Source of the DNA: Smallanthus sonchifolius
Lineage: Eukaryota > Streptophyta > Magnoliopsida > Asterales > Asteraceae
Length of the DNA stretch: 64,000 bases
Assembly: GCA_023525975.1 (NCBI GenBank)
Contig: CM042028.1
Span: 80,475,501 to 80,539,500 of the forward strand
Direction of reading: 5' to 3'
Every line of letters begins with the position of its first letter. The first letter of the stretch is position 1. Below are positions 33,120 to 44,525 of this stretch, in pieces. The notes beneath the pieces were generated by a model, which was not told where the DNA came from, searched no databases, and saw only the letters and a list, made by a program, of their open reading frames with translations. A program made the position numbers and the translations under genes.

Positions 33120-33400
33120 TCAATGGCATACAAAAAGTGTCACCAAAAATCAAAAAGTGCCACTAAAGACCCTTGTAAGAATGAGCGACACACAAAAAAA
33201 GTGCCACTAGAAGCGCTAACACTAAAGCCATTTAGTGGCACTTTTTCGTCTGCTACTACAAACTTTTAGGCTTTTAGTGACACAGTGTTTTTTACCACTA
33301 TATTATAAAAAGGCTTTTGTGACATAAATTTTATGTCAGTAAAAACTATTTCTAGTTAAGTATCCATACTACATTTAGTGGCACATAATATTTGCCACAA
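33120..33400. repeat. CACTA subterminal repeats
   Basis: AGTGCCACTAAAG, TTTAGTGGCACTTTTT and AGTGGCACATAAT style blocks recur in both orientations. This is the expected layout of TnpA-type binding sites next to a CACTA terminus. Confidence 0.75.
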
Positions 33401-33409
33401 AAAACTATA

Positions 33410-33690
33410 TTCATCGTTTATATACATATATAAATATGTATATATACATATATAAATAAATATATATATATATATATATATATAATAAGTAACTTAAAAA
33501 CACAAGTAAAACAAATGAAAAATGCATTTCATTAAAGATAACATGAACAATCAAGACCTTACTCAATACTATTCGAATACCATAATAACCAAGTCAACAA
33601 TATCCATTTCCAAAGAGTGTTAGTTTATGCTACTAATATTAAAATCACTACACAATAGAACTAATAATAGACCATTACAAGAAGTCATTT
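33410..33690. other. CACTA internal spacer, with TA-rich tract
   Basis: TATATATACATATATAAAT-type sequence runs from 33418 to 33485, followed by unstructured AT-rich DNA downstream of the transposase gene's stop. Confidence 0.6.
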
Positions 33691-33696
33691 CAATCA

Positions 33697-36674
33697 TCAT
33701 CTTCTTCCTGCAAAAATCCCAACAAAAACAATAATCACTATAAGATTACAATCACAAAACCATAAAAATGGGTAAAAGACAACTACATGATCTACAACTA
33801 CTGTACGGATTTCAAGCATTTCAATGGACAAATGGCACCCGAATGCTCTAAACCACAATTCTAACCAGAGCAAGAATATTCAAACTTCAATTTTCCCTTT
33901 GTTCTTGTGTTTCTTATGTCCTAAAAGAAGTGCTAAAAAGATTCATAAAACTATAAGGTTGAGTTGGGAACTAAAGGTAAGAGGAACCAAAAAGTAATTA
34001 CCATTATTATGACTTCTTGAAGGTGATAATTGGTTAACTGATGAAGAGTTGTTAGGGACCAAAGAAATAATACCAGGGACCTAAAACATATTAATGAAAA
34101 CAAATGTTAATATATGGATATGTAATTGTAAAAGAACGATACGCATGTAAGTACCTGTATGTTCATATTGCTAAGAACTGTAGACAAGTTTGCATTAGGG
34201 ATATGTTCTTGGATGATATTCAACATAACATTGACAACACTCTTTAGCTGATGAATAGTTTGTGAATCCGTCGAAGAATCACCATTACTTTTTGCAGTCG
34301 GCTTCCTTCCAACTAATCGAACATACCCCCTTTTCTCTGGACCTTTAACTTTTGAGTAGTCATCAATTGTAAAATCATCTAGATCTCCAGGTGTGCTTGT
34401 AGAATCACTTGCAATAGCTTTTACTGAAGCCTAAATACATAATAAAAGAGGTAATCTTAAAAAAAAAAACATATTAGGGGTCTATTACTTTACTAGCTAT
34501 TAACATGATATTCCCTGTTACCTTAGGTTTTTATGTTGATGTTACTGTGTTAATATATATATATGAACATTTAAAATACGTAAAAATATTACCACAACTT
34601 CAGCAGCTTTATCATCAACAATACTTCCATCTTTACGGGTGCGAGTTGTTATATACATTTCTGCCCGTGTTGGGTATACATCATTATTCTTCGTTGCCTA
34701 TAATTTATGTTTGATGGTGAGTAAAGAAAATAAAAAACAAAAATGACAATAATTTATGTCAAAATAGCTAGAATAATACCAATTCATGCGCAAGTCTAGC
34801 AAACGATTTTGTCCAAGTTATATGAGGCTCCTTCATCTTCGAGCGACTCGATCTTTTTACAGCACATGTACTCTATGGTAAACGGTAAATTAATACATAG
34901 ATAGAACTTCTTTGATCTAGTTCCATAATGATATATATTGTATAAGAAATCAAAATCACAGATCATTGTTACCTAAAATTCTGGAGTGAACCAACGAGTA
35001 ACAAGTTCTTTAAATTGAGTTGGATTCACTCTATTTCCATTGTTAGTTTGTTGTGCCACAATTTCATCAATAGTAAGGCTTGGATCATATCCACGTGCCT
35101 TAAATGAACTTTTCCATGTTCTCCATTTTTTCCCCATGCTATGAAAGATCCATTTTTTAATCTCACTTGTTTCATCCGGATGAATAATAAATTTGGACTG
35201 CACAAAAATTATATATATTAGCATATACCTTTTACCTTAATGAGTGGATACATATCAAGCTTGATAAAAGACATATACCTTAACAAGTGAATACATATCC
35301 TCTTTCTTTTGCACGGGAACCTTTCTCCACTCAGAATATTCTATTGATACATGATCGGCCATCCTCATAAGCGTCCCAAGATACTGAACAAGTTCATTAC
35401 CTTCATCCCCCATTGGCTTTCCAAACTTGTTAAATGTGACGACTATTCTTTGGGTACTATTCATTTTCCATGTTTCAGTTTTTTGGGTATAACCCCTAAC
35501 TTTTTTGGGAGCACCTAAACAAGTTTTGACAAACACAATCAGTACAAAAAATTAAAATTATGAACAGTTATTATTACAAATTCAAACTATCTAAAGCATC
35601 TTCAATACAGAGCTCATCCAAACAGAATCATCAAAACTACAGCTCAGATGGCTTTATTTTTTGCTGATTTTGAACTACTTTTTTCAACATATGTATGACC
35701 AAATGAATCAGATTGTTTTAACCCTACTCCCATCACATATAATCAACTTGTTATAACCCTACTCCCATGTCCCATCAGAAACTACAGAACCATGAATACT
35801 TGAAAAGTATTGCATCTTTCTGCCATACAATTACTAAATATAAAATAAAATTGTAACTTATTTCCTCTTCTTCCCTTTGCAACTTTTAAAAAAAGGAACT
35901 ACAACTAAATTAGCATCCAACTCTTATCTTTGCCTTCTTATTTTGTATATTTGCACACCCAAGCAAACCACTGAATAAATGACAATCTATTTCATATGTA
36001 AAACAACTAAGAAATCATACAGACTTCAAAAAATAAGTATCCTTATCATCCATTAACAAATAGTTCACTTAAATCCTATAATTACTACTTGTTTCCTTTT
36101 ATATGACTGCAAGAAATTCAAACTTTATTATTTTTTTCTGATTTTTAACTCTGCATGAATTTCAGATTTAGGTATTAGAGTTGGGTTATAACAAGTTGGT
36201 TGTATCCTTCTTTGATTGATAAAAAAATCCTTTTATTATTAGTTGCAACGAAGAGAACATTGTAATTGCAAAATCATTAACTCTATATTTAAATAGTTTT
36301 GGATATCTTAGGTCATAGTGGGAATTCAGTTGTTTATTTGAACCTGTAGTTATGTAATATAATTAGTTAAAACTTTAAAGGGAATCTGTTGATATTATTA
36401 GTTTTATTGGTGTAAGTTTGACATCAAAAGTCAAAATGCAATGGATATTAGTCTAAGTGTGAAATCCAAAGACTTCTAACTCTAATCATCTACAAAGTGG
36501 TAGACCCGTCTAGAAAGTGTTACAAATTAATATATGAGTACCTTGTTCATCTGTAGACAAACATTCTTGAAAATTCGATTGGCCTTGAGTTTCAGAAGTC
36601 TCATGATCCTCAACATGCTCTTGAACATGGTCATTAAAGTCGGTAGAAGTGATACATAGCCTCTTGCGCCCCAT
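33697..36674 (-). pseudogene. CACTA Transposase_24-type gene (TnpA-like), eight exons, one in-frame stop
   Basis: Exons on the minus strand are 36542-36674, 35279-35514, 34973-35197, 34780-34872, 34593-34697, 34155-34430, 34002-34080 and a short last exon ending at about 33697. Splice sites are GT-AG and phases agree throughout. The product starts MGRKRLCITSTDF. Recognisable family stretches are QRIVVTFNKFGKPMGDEGNE, MGKKWRTWKSSFKARGY, PHITWTKSFARLAHEL, YPTRAEMYITTRTRKDG and DKAAEVV, as in plant Ptta/En/Spm (Transposase_24) proteins. The last codon of exon 3 is TAG where a sense codon (CAG is one transition away) would keep the frame. Otherwise the 386-codon model is intact. It would encode the DNA-binding partner rather than the catalytic transposase. 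Confidence 0.8.
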
Positions 36675-36679
36675 ACTGT

Positions 36680-37437
36680 CAACAAACAAAATCTAACTTA
36701 CTACACATAACTATCGTTAGCAGTTCATAATGATTTCATCGCATCGGTCTATCTTAAAACCGTAAGCTAAGCTACACTGAAGTAACTAGTTTTTACTATT
36801 TTTAGTAGTATATTTCAATAGTCATCTAGTCCTTTTATTATATTTGAATCCAGTTTTGATAACAAGTTTTTATGTTTACAAAAATATCTTGGAACCAAAT
36901 GTTGGGTTGTGTAAAAGCCACATCCCATTTTTTTAAATCACTGGTTGAAAACAAAAAGCTGTAGTAGGCAATCCCACAACTGTCAATAAAATAATTAAAT
37001 GGCCAAGAGGGCTGATAGAGATGTAGATTTCTCAAACTCTTCATCACTTCTTCCCTTAACACACAATTTTTATAAATACAGAATCTGCAAATGTTAAACT
37101 CAAAAAGAATTAAATCAGTAATTTGTATAAACTGCAAAAACCATTCATAGAAGTTACCCTTTTTTTTAATTAAAAAAAAGCCATCAATTACTGATACTTC
37201 AATCAAATCCAGATCAAAAAGATTGAAGATTTAAAGAAAAAAGAAATGAAAAATTATTTAAATAAACAATAGCAATCTAATTAGGTAAAAAAGATCTAAA
37301 AAAAATTAAACTAATAAATCGAATAAAAAGTGTTTCAGATCAACCCAACCTGAAAATAGTCGATGATCATACATACGATAACAAGGTTTGTGTGCTAAAA
37401 TATTATTTAAACAAATACAAAATGATTTGGACCAAAC
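36680..37437. other. CACTA upstream region of the transposase gene
   Basis: This AT-rich stretch lies upstream of the TnpA-like start. The 123-codon minus ORF at 36838-37206 has no recognisable domain and lies where a promoter is expected; I do not call it a gene. Confidence 0.5.
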
Positions 37438-38454
37438 TGTAACATCCATGATTTTTCGGCTCTATTTTACCTTATCCCAATAATAACACTACATTTAGAT
37501 CATATATTTATTCAAGCACTTTTCATCACTTAAATCATTAGATATTTTTTTTATAAATGTTATAAATAAATGAAATAGAATTTAAATAAAAAACAAATTG
37601 GTCTTGAACCCCAATTATTTCATTTGAACCCTCTCTCATTGTCTTGAACCCTCCATAACCCTTGCACTTGAACCTTTTCACCTTAGATTAAATCTATTCA
37701 ATGATTTGAACCCTAACCAGCCCCCTTTGACTTTCTAAAGTCAAACAGACACGAATTTCTTACAAATTTGCATTTATTTCAATCAAACCCGAATGCAATG
37801 GACTTGCCTCGTAGACTTGAATAATTCCCGGTCAGTTTCAAATCCATTCAAAAGGTTAATTTAATCTAATTCGTGGCCATAATTCAAATTTCAAACAGTT
37901 TGACCCCGCGAGGTCAAACCGCGTTCAATCCGGTTCTCAATCACGAAATCAGACGCAATTAGCGTCCACAAATCACGCACAATCAAGCCTATCATGAATC
38001 CAGACCTGATTCACGACTCAATTCATCCCCAATCGGCCTAATTAACGCGTAAATCCGTCGAACAGCTGTCACGGTTAAACCCGTAGTCGAATCCTATAAT
38101 TAAAGTGGAATTGGACGATGGAATTCACACCCACACCATCGTATAATATAATACAAACTCTCTGAGCATTCAATCGATTCTCATTTCATCCCTGATTTTC
38201 GATCAAGCGCCAAGAACAACAGTTCTTTTGACCGTGCCGTTTGCTTCCAATACTCCAACGAAACAGGTACTTTATGTGTCAGTAGTTTCGTTTCTTCACG
38301 TTAAGCAATAGCCCTCTGCCAATCTCACATGGCAGAGTGTATCAAACCCAATCACAGTTAGGGTTCTAAAACAGTTTTACGTGAGTTTGATTTGGGTTTT
38401 TCTTATTTCAAAAATCGTATACGTTTAAGTGGATTCATAATAGACCAGCGAAAC

Positions 38455-38690
38455 CATCGAGCCCAGCCGGTTAAGTCACTGCACCGCTGGACTCGATGGC
38501 GTGGGTTCGAAACCCACAACCCGACTCCTTTTTGCGCAAACCATAAACCTAGACCCGGCCCCATTTCAGCACCATGTTAAGATAGTTCGGATCAGGTCTA
38601 ATATCACATGTGGTGCCTTGGGACCAGTGGTAATTCATGTCACACGCATAGAAACCACCCGGGTTCGAACCGGGTGGTCTACATTTTCTT
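38455..38690 (+). repeat. Two tandem tRNA-like (SINE-head-like) modules in the LTR
   Basis: Module 1 has an A-box-like AGCCCAGCCGGTTAAG near 38460 and a T-arm GTGGGTTCGAAACCCAC near 38502-38518. Module 2 has GGACCAGTGGTAATTC near 38619 and a T-arm ACCCGGGTTCGAACCGGGT near 38657-38676. A-to-B spacing fits RNA polymerase III internal promoters. No full tRNA cloverleaf or poly-A tail is seen, so they are best read as tRNA-derived fragments. Confidence 0.5.
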
Positions 38691-39680
38691 TTGGACAGTT
38701 TTAACAACAATAATTAACTTATAAAATTTATTTTATAAAACCTATACCATTTGGAACTGAAAAATACAGTAATTTACAATTTTAAACATAAATCACCTAT
38801 TTTTACACTTTAAATGGTTTAAAACCCCATTTTTCAATATAAAAACAGTTTAAAAGTTTATTTTAAACTATTAAATTACAAAGCCAAATACCCATTTTAT
38901 AAAACTTCGTTAAGATTTTATAAAATGCACTTCTCCTTGACGTAAAGATTTCATAAAACATTTTTTTTACAATAAATCATGTTACATAATTAGGATTTTA
39001 AAATGTATTTAAATGAGTATAACCTTTCTAAATGTATATTAATACACATATATTTACATTTTTATATTTTTATGAACATACCATTTCTTTTTAACAATTA
39101 AATAAGTAAAAAGAAGTTAGTTATTTAAATTAAATTATTATCTTACATTAATAATTCATTTAGGGTTTAAATAATTTATGTAATTATTTAAATAAAACCT
39201 TAAGTCAATTGTTATTTTATTATTAAAATCACATATACTTAGAACTTGCATTTTATATTAAATTCCTAATCAAACACAAGTACAAGCTTACACACATCCT
39301 TTATATGGAATAACATCAACCCTTTGTCCAAACCCCTACACTCAAACCCGTTGAAACCCTAGACCATACCTTAGACTTCGTGCATATTATTAATTCAAAT
39401 TCATACAATCACTCTAGGTTAACTCTGTGATTTGCAAAATCACTGGTGAGACCTATTGCTCGCGTTATCTACACAATTGATTCAAGGTGAGTTTTACATA
39501 GCCCCTTTTTTTCTTATTTACATATTTGGGGTGAAACATGATTACATTCAAATACTAACTGCAATTACACACGTACAATTCTACTATATGATCATATGTG
39601 TTTATTTGTGCTTTATGCTTGAATGCTAATTGCTAAGGCTACATATACATGGTATACACGTGCAAACACAAATACATTAC

Positions 39681-39772
39681 GTCAGGCTAACATGTGTTGT
39701 TAGGCCCTACATTAGGATAACATGTGTTGTTATGCCCTACATTAGGATAACATGTGTTGTTATGCCCTTCAA
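39681..39772 (+). repeat. 30-bp tandem repeat, three copies
   Basis: GGATAACATGTGTTGTTATG-type units repeat from about 39684 to 39770 (the first unit reads AGGCTAACATGTGTTGTTAG). Confidence 0.85.
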
Positions 39773-40174
39773 TTGCAAAGTTTCATTTGTGCATCTAGCT
39801 TAACTTAGATTCTCCATAAATGCTTTATAAACCATGCATCATATGAATTGTACACAAAACCTTTGAACTTTACTTGTGGTGTCAAAACCTATGTATGCTC
39901 ACCAACTATTTATAGTTGACCCTCTCATTTTATCATGTTTCAGGTACAGTGTTTGAGTTAAGATTTCAAGTCGCTTCACTTAGGATTGAGGACCTAGTTT
40001 TAAATTTAACAAAGTTATTCATGTATTTTTATTCTTGTAAGAGTTATACTTGATTACTTGAGCTATGAAACGAAAGTTATTGTTTAATTATCACAACTTT
40101 AGTAAACCATGAGCTTATGAACAGTCTACATGTCCCGCCCTGACTTTTTCGCCGTTGGTTGGGGTGTGACAGAT

Positions 40175-40187
40175 TGGTATCAGAGCC
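40175..40187 (+). other. Primer binding site, initiator-Met type
   Basis: TGGTATCAGAGCC lies three bases after the LTR end, the standard primer site for Tekay/Del elements. Confidence 0.9.
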
Positions 40188-40800
40188 TTAGTTATAGGGA
40201 ATTAGGTTATTAGACACCTTTGACCTAGTCTATAACCTTAAGACACCCATTATTGCCATGTTCTATGATTATATGATATGCTACATGCTATATGCTACAT
40301 GATTATTTGCTAGACCCCGTTTCTTGCTAGGAGTTATCTAAACACTAAATCCAAAATAATAATACCTTTTCCCTTACCCTAAGCCTCAATCCTTCTCTAA
40401 AATCATCATCATCATAGCATGTGGGACGTCATAGAACTCATTTTTACACCTCGTTAGGGTTTTAAACTTTGTTAACCAGTAGAGGACATGTGCAATCTGG
40501 AAGAGTGACACCTGTATTCTGGGTTTTCTGTCTTGGAAAGCATTTCATATAAATCCCAATCAACCGAGGGATCCGTATGCTTTCCTGGGAATTCCCGGAA
40601 TGAGTGTTTACTTATAGGCTAAAGCATTTCTCCTTGAAAGTTATACCTTAATGTGTCATAGTATTCAAGTGATTATGTCACTATTCGAGTACAATCCAAA
40701 CTATGATTTACTACTTCATCTAATTTTTTTTTGTTCCCTTTAAATTCAATCAACTTTCATAAGTTCTTACGTCTTTTCTTGTCTTGTGCAAATCTGTAGA

Positions 40801-41382
40801 ATGCCTCCCCGTCGTGCTACCGTGACCAACAACAACACCGACATTGCTGCTATCCTTGCACAACTTGTAACTCAACTCACCCAAGCTAATGGAGCCATTC
40901 GTGGTACCCATGGAACTAATGGTGGTGGTGGTGCCAACCCACCCCAATGCACTTTCAAACACTTTAACTCATGCAACCCCGTCAAGTTCTATGGTACCGA
41001 AGGGGCTACGGGCCTCCTTCAATGGTTTGAAAACATTGAAAACACTTTTCTCAACAGTGATTGCCCTGACCATCTCCGGGTTCGCTATGCCACCAGCGTC
41101 TTTCAGAAACAGGCGCTCACTTGGTGGAATGGTGAGAAGAGAAACCGGGGTGTGGATGTGACCATGGCCTTGCCATGGGACGAAGTTAAGAGACTCATGA
41201 CCGAGGAATTCTGTCCTCGTAATGAAATGAAGAAGTTGGAGGCCGAGTTTTGGGATCTTATCCAAGACAGTGGTGAAAGTTTAGCCTACACAACTCGTTT
41301 CCACGAGTTAAGCCTTCTAGTACCCCACATGGTCACCCCACTGACTCGGGGTATTGAGAAGTACATCGGTGGTCTACCCTAA
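40801..41382 (+). pseudogene. Truncated Ty3/gypsy gag
   Basis: The reading frame starts MPPRRATVTNNNTDIAAILA, a usual start for Tekay Gag (an in-frame ATG at 40786 is less likely). It contains the retrotransposon-gag core: FKHFNSCNPVKFYGTEGATG, LLQWFENIENTF, YATSVFQKQALTWWNG, LPWDEVKRLMTEEFCPRNEM and MKKLEAEFWDL. It stops at TAA after KYIGGLP, about where the fold ends, and no zinc knuckle follows. The break coincides with the switch to other DNA, so the stop comes from the truncation. Confidence 0.9.
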
Positions 41383-41700
41383 ATTGAAGCCCTAAATTTG
41401 AATGCAAGAGAAAGAGGAGTACAGTACCGGATTTGCCTTAGTAGCCCCAGCCGGATTTCCCTTCGTAGCCCTAGCCGTCGCCGTTACTTTCTCCGCCGGA
41501 TTTCGTGCAATCTCCTTCGGATTTGCCTTCGTAGCCCTAGCCGGATTTGGCAGGTTCGTAACTTCTGTTCTGAGGAGTGAAAATTTAAGACAGGTTCGTA
41601 CCTTCTGTTAAGCTAATACACTGAAATAAGGCGAAATTTGAAGATATTGTTTTCTTGTGATTTAATATTTAAGAAAAGTAAACTATGAGGTAATTAATGG
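41383..41700. repeat. CACTA terminal-side region with short GC-rich tandem repeats
   Basis: CCGGATTTGCCTTMGTAGCC-like units recur between about 41428 and 41548 (CGTAGCCCTAGCCGGATTT). On the minus strand this is upstream of the transposase gene. The small ORFs here are repeat artefacts. Confidence 0.55.
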
Positions 41701-41894
41701 CACTTAGTAGCAAGTTAAATGCCACTAGAAATCTAAATTAGTGGCACAAAGTTTAAAAGCCATTAAAAATGTGTGTCATTAAATGACTTTTTTTTGTAGT
41801 GATGTATAAAACTTCATGTAATGGCGTAATGCATATCAAACCCCAAAACATAAAATAAAACCAACCAATTACACTGATTACATATATGTAACCG

Positions 41895-41898
<4 letters not shown>

Positions 41899-41942
<44 letters not shown>
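41899..41942. repeat. TA microsatellite
   Basis: About 43 bp of TA lies between two near-identical stretches (GATTACATATATGTAA(C/T)CGTTA) at 41876 and 41950. That suggests slippage or an insertion and excision footprint. Confidence 0.85.
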
Positions 41943-41944
<2 letters not shown>

Positions 41945-42227
41945 CACCGATTACATATATATGTAATCGTTAGACCCACATCATCAATATTCGAATGCAT
42001 GAGACTCATCTGAAGGAAAATTAATCGTGGTTAATGGGTAAACCCACATACCTATTATAAACCTTGATTTATTATATATAAAAAAGTTCAATTGATCGCA
42101 CCGCAAGATAAAAATATCGATTTATTATACTCGTTATCATCCTTAAAAATATTGGTGAAAACGAGGTCGAAGAATAAGGTTTTTATTTGGGAGGAAACAA
42201 TAATATATATTTGAAAGGGGGTTTTAT

Positions 42228-42869
42228 TATTCTAGTTATACCCCTCCACTAGTAAATAAACTTTTAAATTGATGTGAGCAATATGATTAATGGTTGAAAA
42301 GGGCTTTTCTAAGTGTTCTCATTTACAGGAGTTTTCTTAAGTTACCATACGCTAGCTAAATACACTCAAAACTAGTTTTTATATTTCAAACTGGTCAAAC
42401 AAGCGTGCAATCCACACCTCAAGACTTGTTTGATGTCCATTATGATTCACTTTGGTCAATACGTCAATCCAATTATACTAAAATAGCCAATGGTTTACGT
42501 AAATCATAAACTTTTACCATAAAACTCGAAACCCCCTCGTTAAAACACGAAATCGGAGTTTAAGAGTATGGTTCTTACCTCAGTTTCGTCTAGAACTCGA
42601 TGGTGACGGTCTCTCCCTTGTCCAAACTCGACTCCTTGAAACCGATAGCTTCTCAAGCCTTGCTTCTTGACACTTTTCCTCTCTAGAGCCCCCCTCTCTC
42701 TCTAAAGTTGCGTGAAATGGGTAAATGGGGGTTGCCGTCATGGGGAATGTTTCAATTTATAGGCAAACCTTACACTCCAAGTTACCATATCACCCATCCC
42801 CCTTTCCATCTGCACACCCAACCCTGCCCTTTTATTTATAACCAAGGCTTAACAAATTCAGGATGCTAC
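42228..42869 (-). repeat. Ty3/gypsy LTR-like remnant (minus)
   Basis: The minus strand reads from a possible start TGTAGCATCC at 42869, through TATAAATA near 42840 and a GAAACTGAGGTAAGAACC segment near 42590. This layout resembles the U3-R of Tekay-like LTRs here. The 3' border and TSD were not found. Confidence 0.35.
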
Positions 42870-43765
42870 AGTTTTCCCGGAGCTGGTGGTGCTTGGCGGT
42901 TATGAAGGTGAGAGGTGAGAGAGAGGGAGGGAGGGTAGAGAGAGGATTTGATAATTTTTTTTATTTTATGTTTTCTTTTTCTAATGTATCTATGTATTTA
43001 TTTATTTGTGGGGATAAAAGTCTGATCATAACATCACTTAAAAGTTAAAATGACTGAAATGCCTCTCACGTGAGGGGCACATGATTTGACTTAACTTTAG
43101 AAATGGATGAGAGTCAATGTAAAGAACAATGCAAAATTTCCAAAAGAAAAGACATCTAGTGTAATTATTGAAGTGTAATGACATACCATACAATTTCACA
43201 TATTTATAAAGGACACAATTTGCAATTTACTCTTATTATAATTACGTTAGTAAAGTTATGCAAATGAGGTATTATAGATAAATATTCAATAATCATTTTA
43301 GGACAAGAGCCACAAACTTATTTTCAATAAAACATGTGATCTTAAAGTCATGAATTATATGCACTCATGATTAATTGATCTTGAGTCCCAAGTTAGCAGC
43401 CATGCAACCTTTTCTCCACGAAATTCATTAGCTTTTGATGAATATTTGAAGTCAAAAGAGCAAAAACCAATGAACTTGGCTTCAATTGTTAATAGCAGCT
43501 AGCACTTGTAGAATCTGAAGTGACATGAGTTATAATCGGGGTACGCGGTGAATGTGTGATAATGATGATGATGGTCTTTCATTTTCACAAAGCGGCTTTT
43601 CATCTTTAAGTAGTAAGACTCAATTTAGAATTTAACTTTATGTCATTTTGTAGTTGCTTTATCCATTTGGTGCTTCTCAACTTTAAGTGGAGGGTGTGGT
43701 GTAGTTATTTTGATGTGCAATTTCTAAGGTTCTTATTAATTTATCTTTTTTTTATATTATTTTTT
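42870..43765. other. Intergenic, no gene seen
   Basis: AT-rich DNA without a recognised element; a GAGAGGGAGGGAGGG purine run is at about 42912-42940. Confidence 0.4.
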
Positions 43766-44525
43766 TTATAAATTATGAATCTAGTGTTAAATTTTGAACA
43801 TTTGAAATTATTAGACTATCAATGATATTTGCACCTAGCTTTATGAAAGTGGACCCGTTACAACGCGCGGACAAATTCACTGTGTTACTTATTTCCGTTG
43901 ATAAACCCAATAATATATTCGTCCTTACAATTATTTATACATTTTAATTGGATCCTACTTTTTAAGTTAATAAATTATAACTAATTTTTTATAAATCTGG
44001 TGTTCAATTTTGAACATTTAAAATTATTATACCATCTACGATATTATGCGCCTAGCTTTATCATTTCCATGCCACTTCAGTGCTTGAATATTACTCATTT
44101 CCGTTCATAAACCCAATAATATATTCGTCAGGCTACTAGGGGCACCATGTGGGCAGTGGATTCGGGTATAGCGGGTACCGCGGCAACATCGCCGCATGGC
44201 ATTTGGGTAGTGGGTTCGGGTAGTGGGCGTGGGTATGTGAACCTGTTGTGGGTAGTTGAGATTGTGTGTGTGTGTGTTTTCTTTTAAACACGTAAGGGTA
44301 GAGTTTGTGTGTGTGGGTACCGGGTAAAATTCAACACCCCCCCCCCCCTCCTTTGTGGGTAGTTGAGAGTAAATTTGAGTTGAATTGATGTGTACTTTTG
44401 TAATTGGTTGGTATAGTGTGGATACTTGGGGTTCACGGGTAACATCCCTCCACCCTTACAATTATTTATACGTTTTAATTGGATCCCGCTTTTTAAATTT
44501 ATAAATTATAACTAAATTGTTTATT
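43766..44525. repeat. Tandem duplication (~220 bp units), second copy split by an insertion
   Basis: Unit 1 (about 43770-43980) and unit 2 (about 43985-44135, continuing at 44452-44520) share GTTMAATTTTGAACATTTRAA, CACCTAGCTTTAT/CGCCTAGCTTTAT, AAACCCAATAATATATTCGT and CTTACAATTATTTATACRTT. Between AATATATTCGTC and CTTACAATT unit 2 carries about 315 extra bases that unit 1 lacks. Confidence 0.8.
44136..44450. mobile_element. ~315-bp insertion inside the second tandem unit
   Basis: This GT-rich segment begins CTACTAGGGGCACCATG and ends near ACGGGTAACATCCCTCCAC. It is defined by comparison with the uninterrupted first unit. It includes GGGTAGTGGGTTCGGGTAGT, a (GT)n run near 44266 and a C12-type run at 44336. 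The class is not clear: no convincing inverted ends or TSD were resolved. Confidence 0.55.

Larger units (their letters stand above)
37438..40171 (+). repeat. 5' LTR of the truncated Tekay element
   Basis: It is 2,734 bp long, with TG and CA ends. It shares short landmarks with the LTR at 11173-14192: a GTGAG plus AGCCCC segment before a TTTGGGGTGAAACATG block (39484-39540) and CTCACCAACT before ATGTTTCAGG (39900-39942). It carries two tRNA-like modules and a 30-bp tandem repeat. Confidence 0.85.
37438..41382 (+). mobile_element. 3'-truncated Tekay/Del-like Ty3/gypsy element inside the CACTA
   Basis: A 5' LTR (37438-40171, TGTAACATCC to GGGGTGTGACA) is followed by the primer site and a gag-like ORF. 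The sequence then switches at about 41382 to CACTA-type DNA. Protease, polymerase, integrase and the 3' LTR are absent, so most of the element has been deleted. No TSD can be checked. Confidence 0.85.
33102..41801 (-). mobile_element. CACTA (En/Spm) element, 8.7 kb, interrupted by a Tekay fragment
   Basis: The left terminus is CACTACAAAAAAAGCC and the right terminus is TTTTTTTTGTAGTG, inverted CACTA ends. Subterminal copies of AGTGGCAC/GTGCCACT are scattered within about 300 bp of the left end (33140-33395) and near the right end (41700-41750). A Transposase_24-type gene reads on the minus strand, and no TnpD-type (DDE) gene remains. The 3-bp flanks TAT and ATG do not match, so the target duplication is unclear. 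The segment 37438-41382 is a foreign Ty3/gypsy piece. Confidence 0.85.

Noticed and set aside
36838..37206. 123-codon minus-strand ORF in the CACTA
   Set aside because: It sits upstream of the TnpA-like start in AT-rich DNA; no motif is recognised.
38455..38690. Functional tRNA genes
   Set aside because: T-arms are perfect but acceptor and anticodon stems could not be built, so they are listed as tRNA-like modules only.
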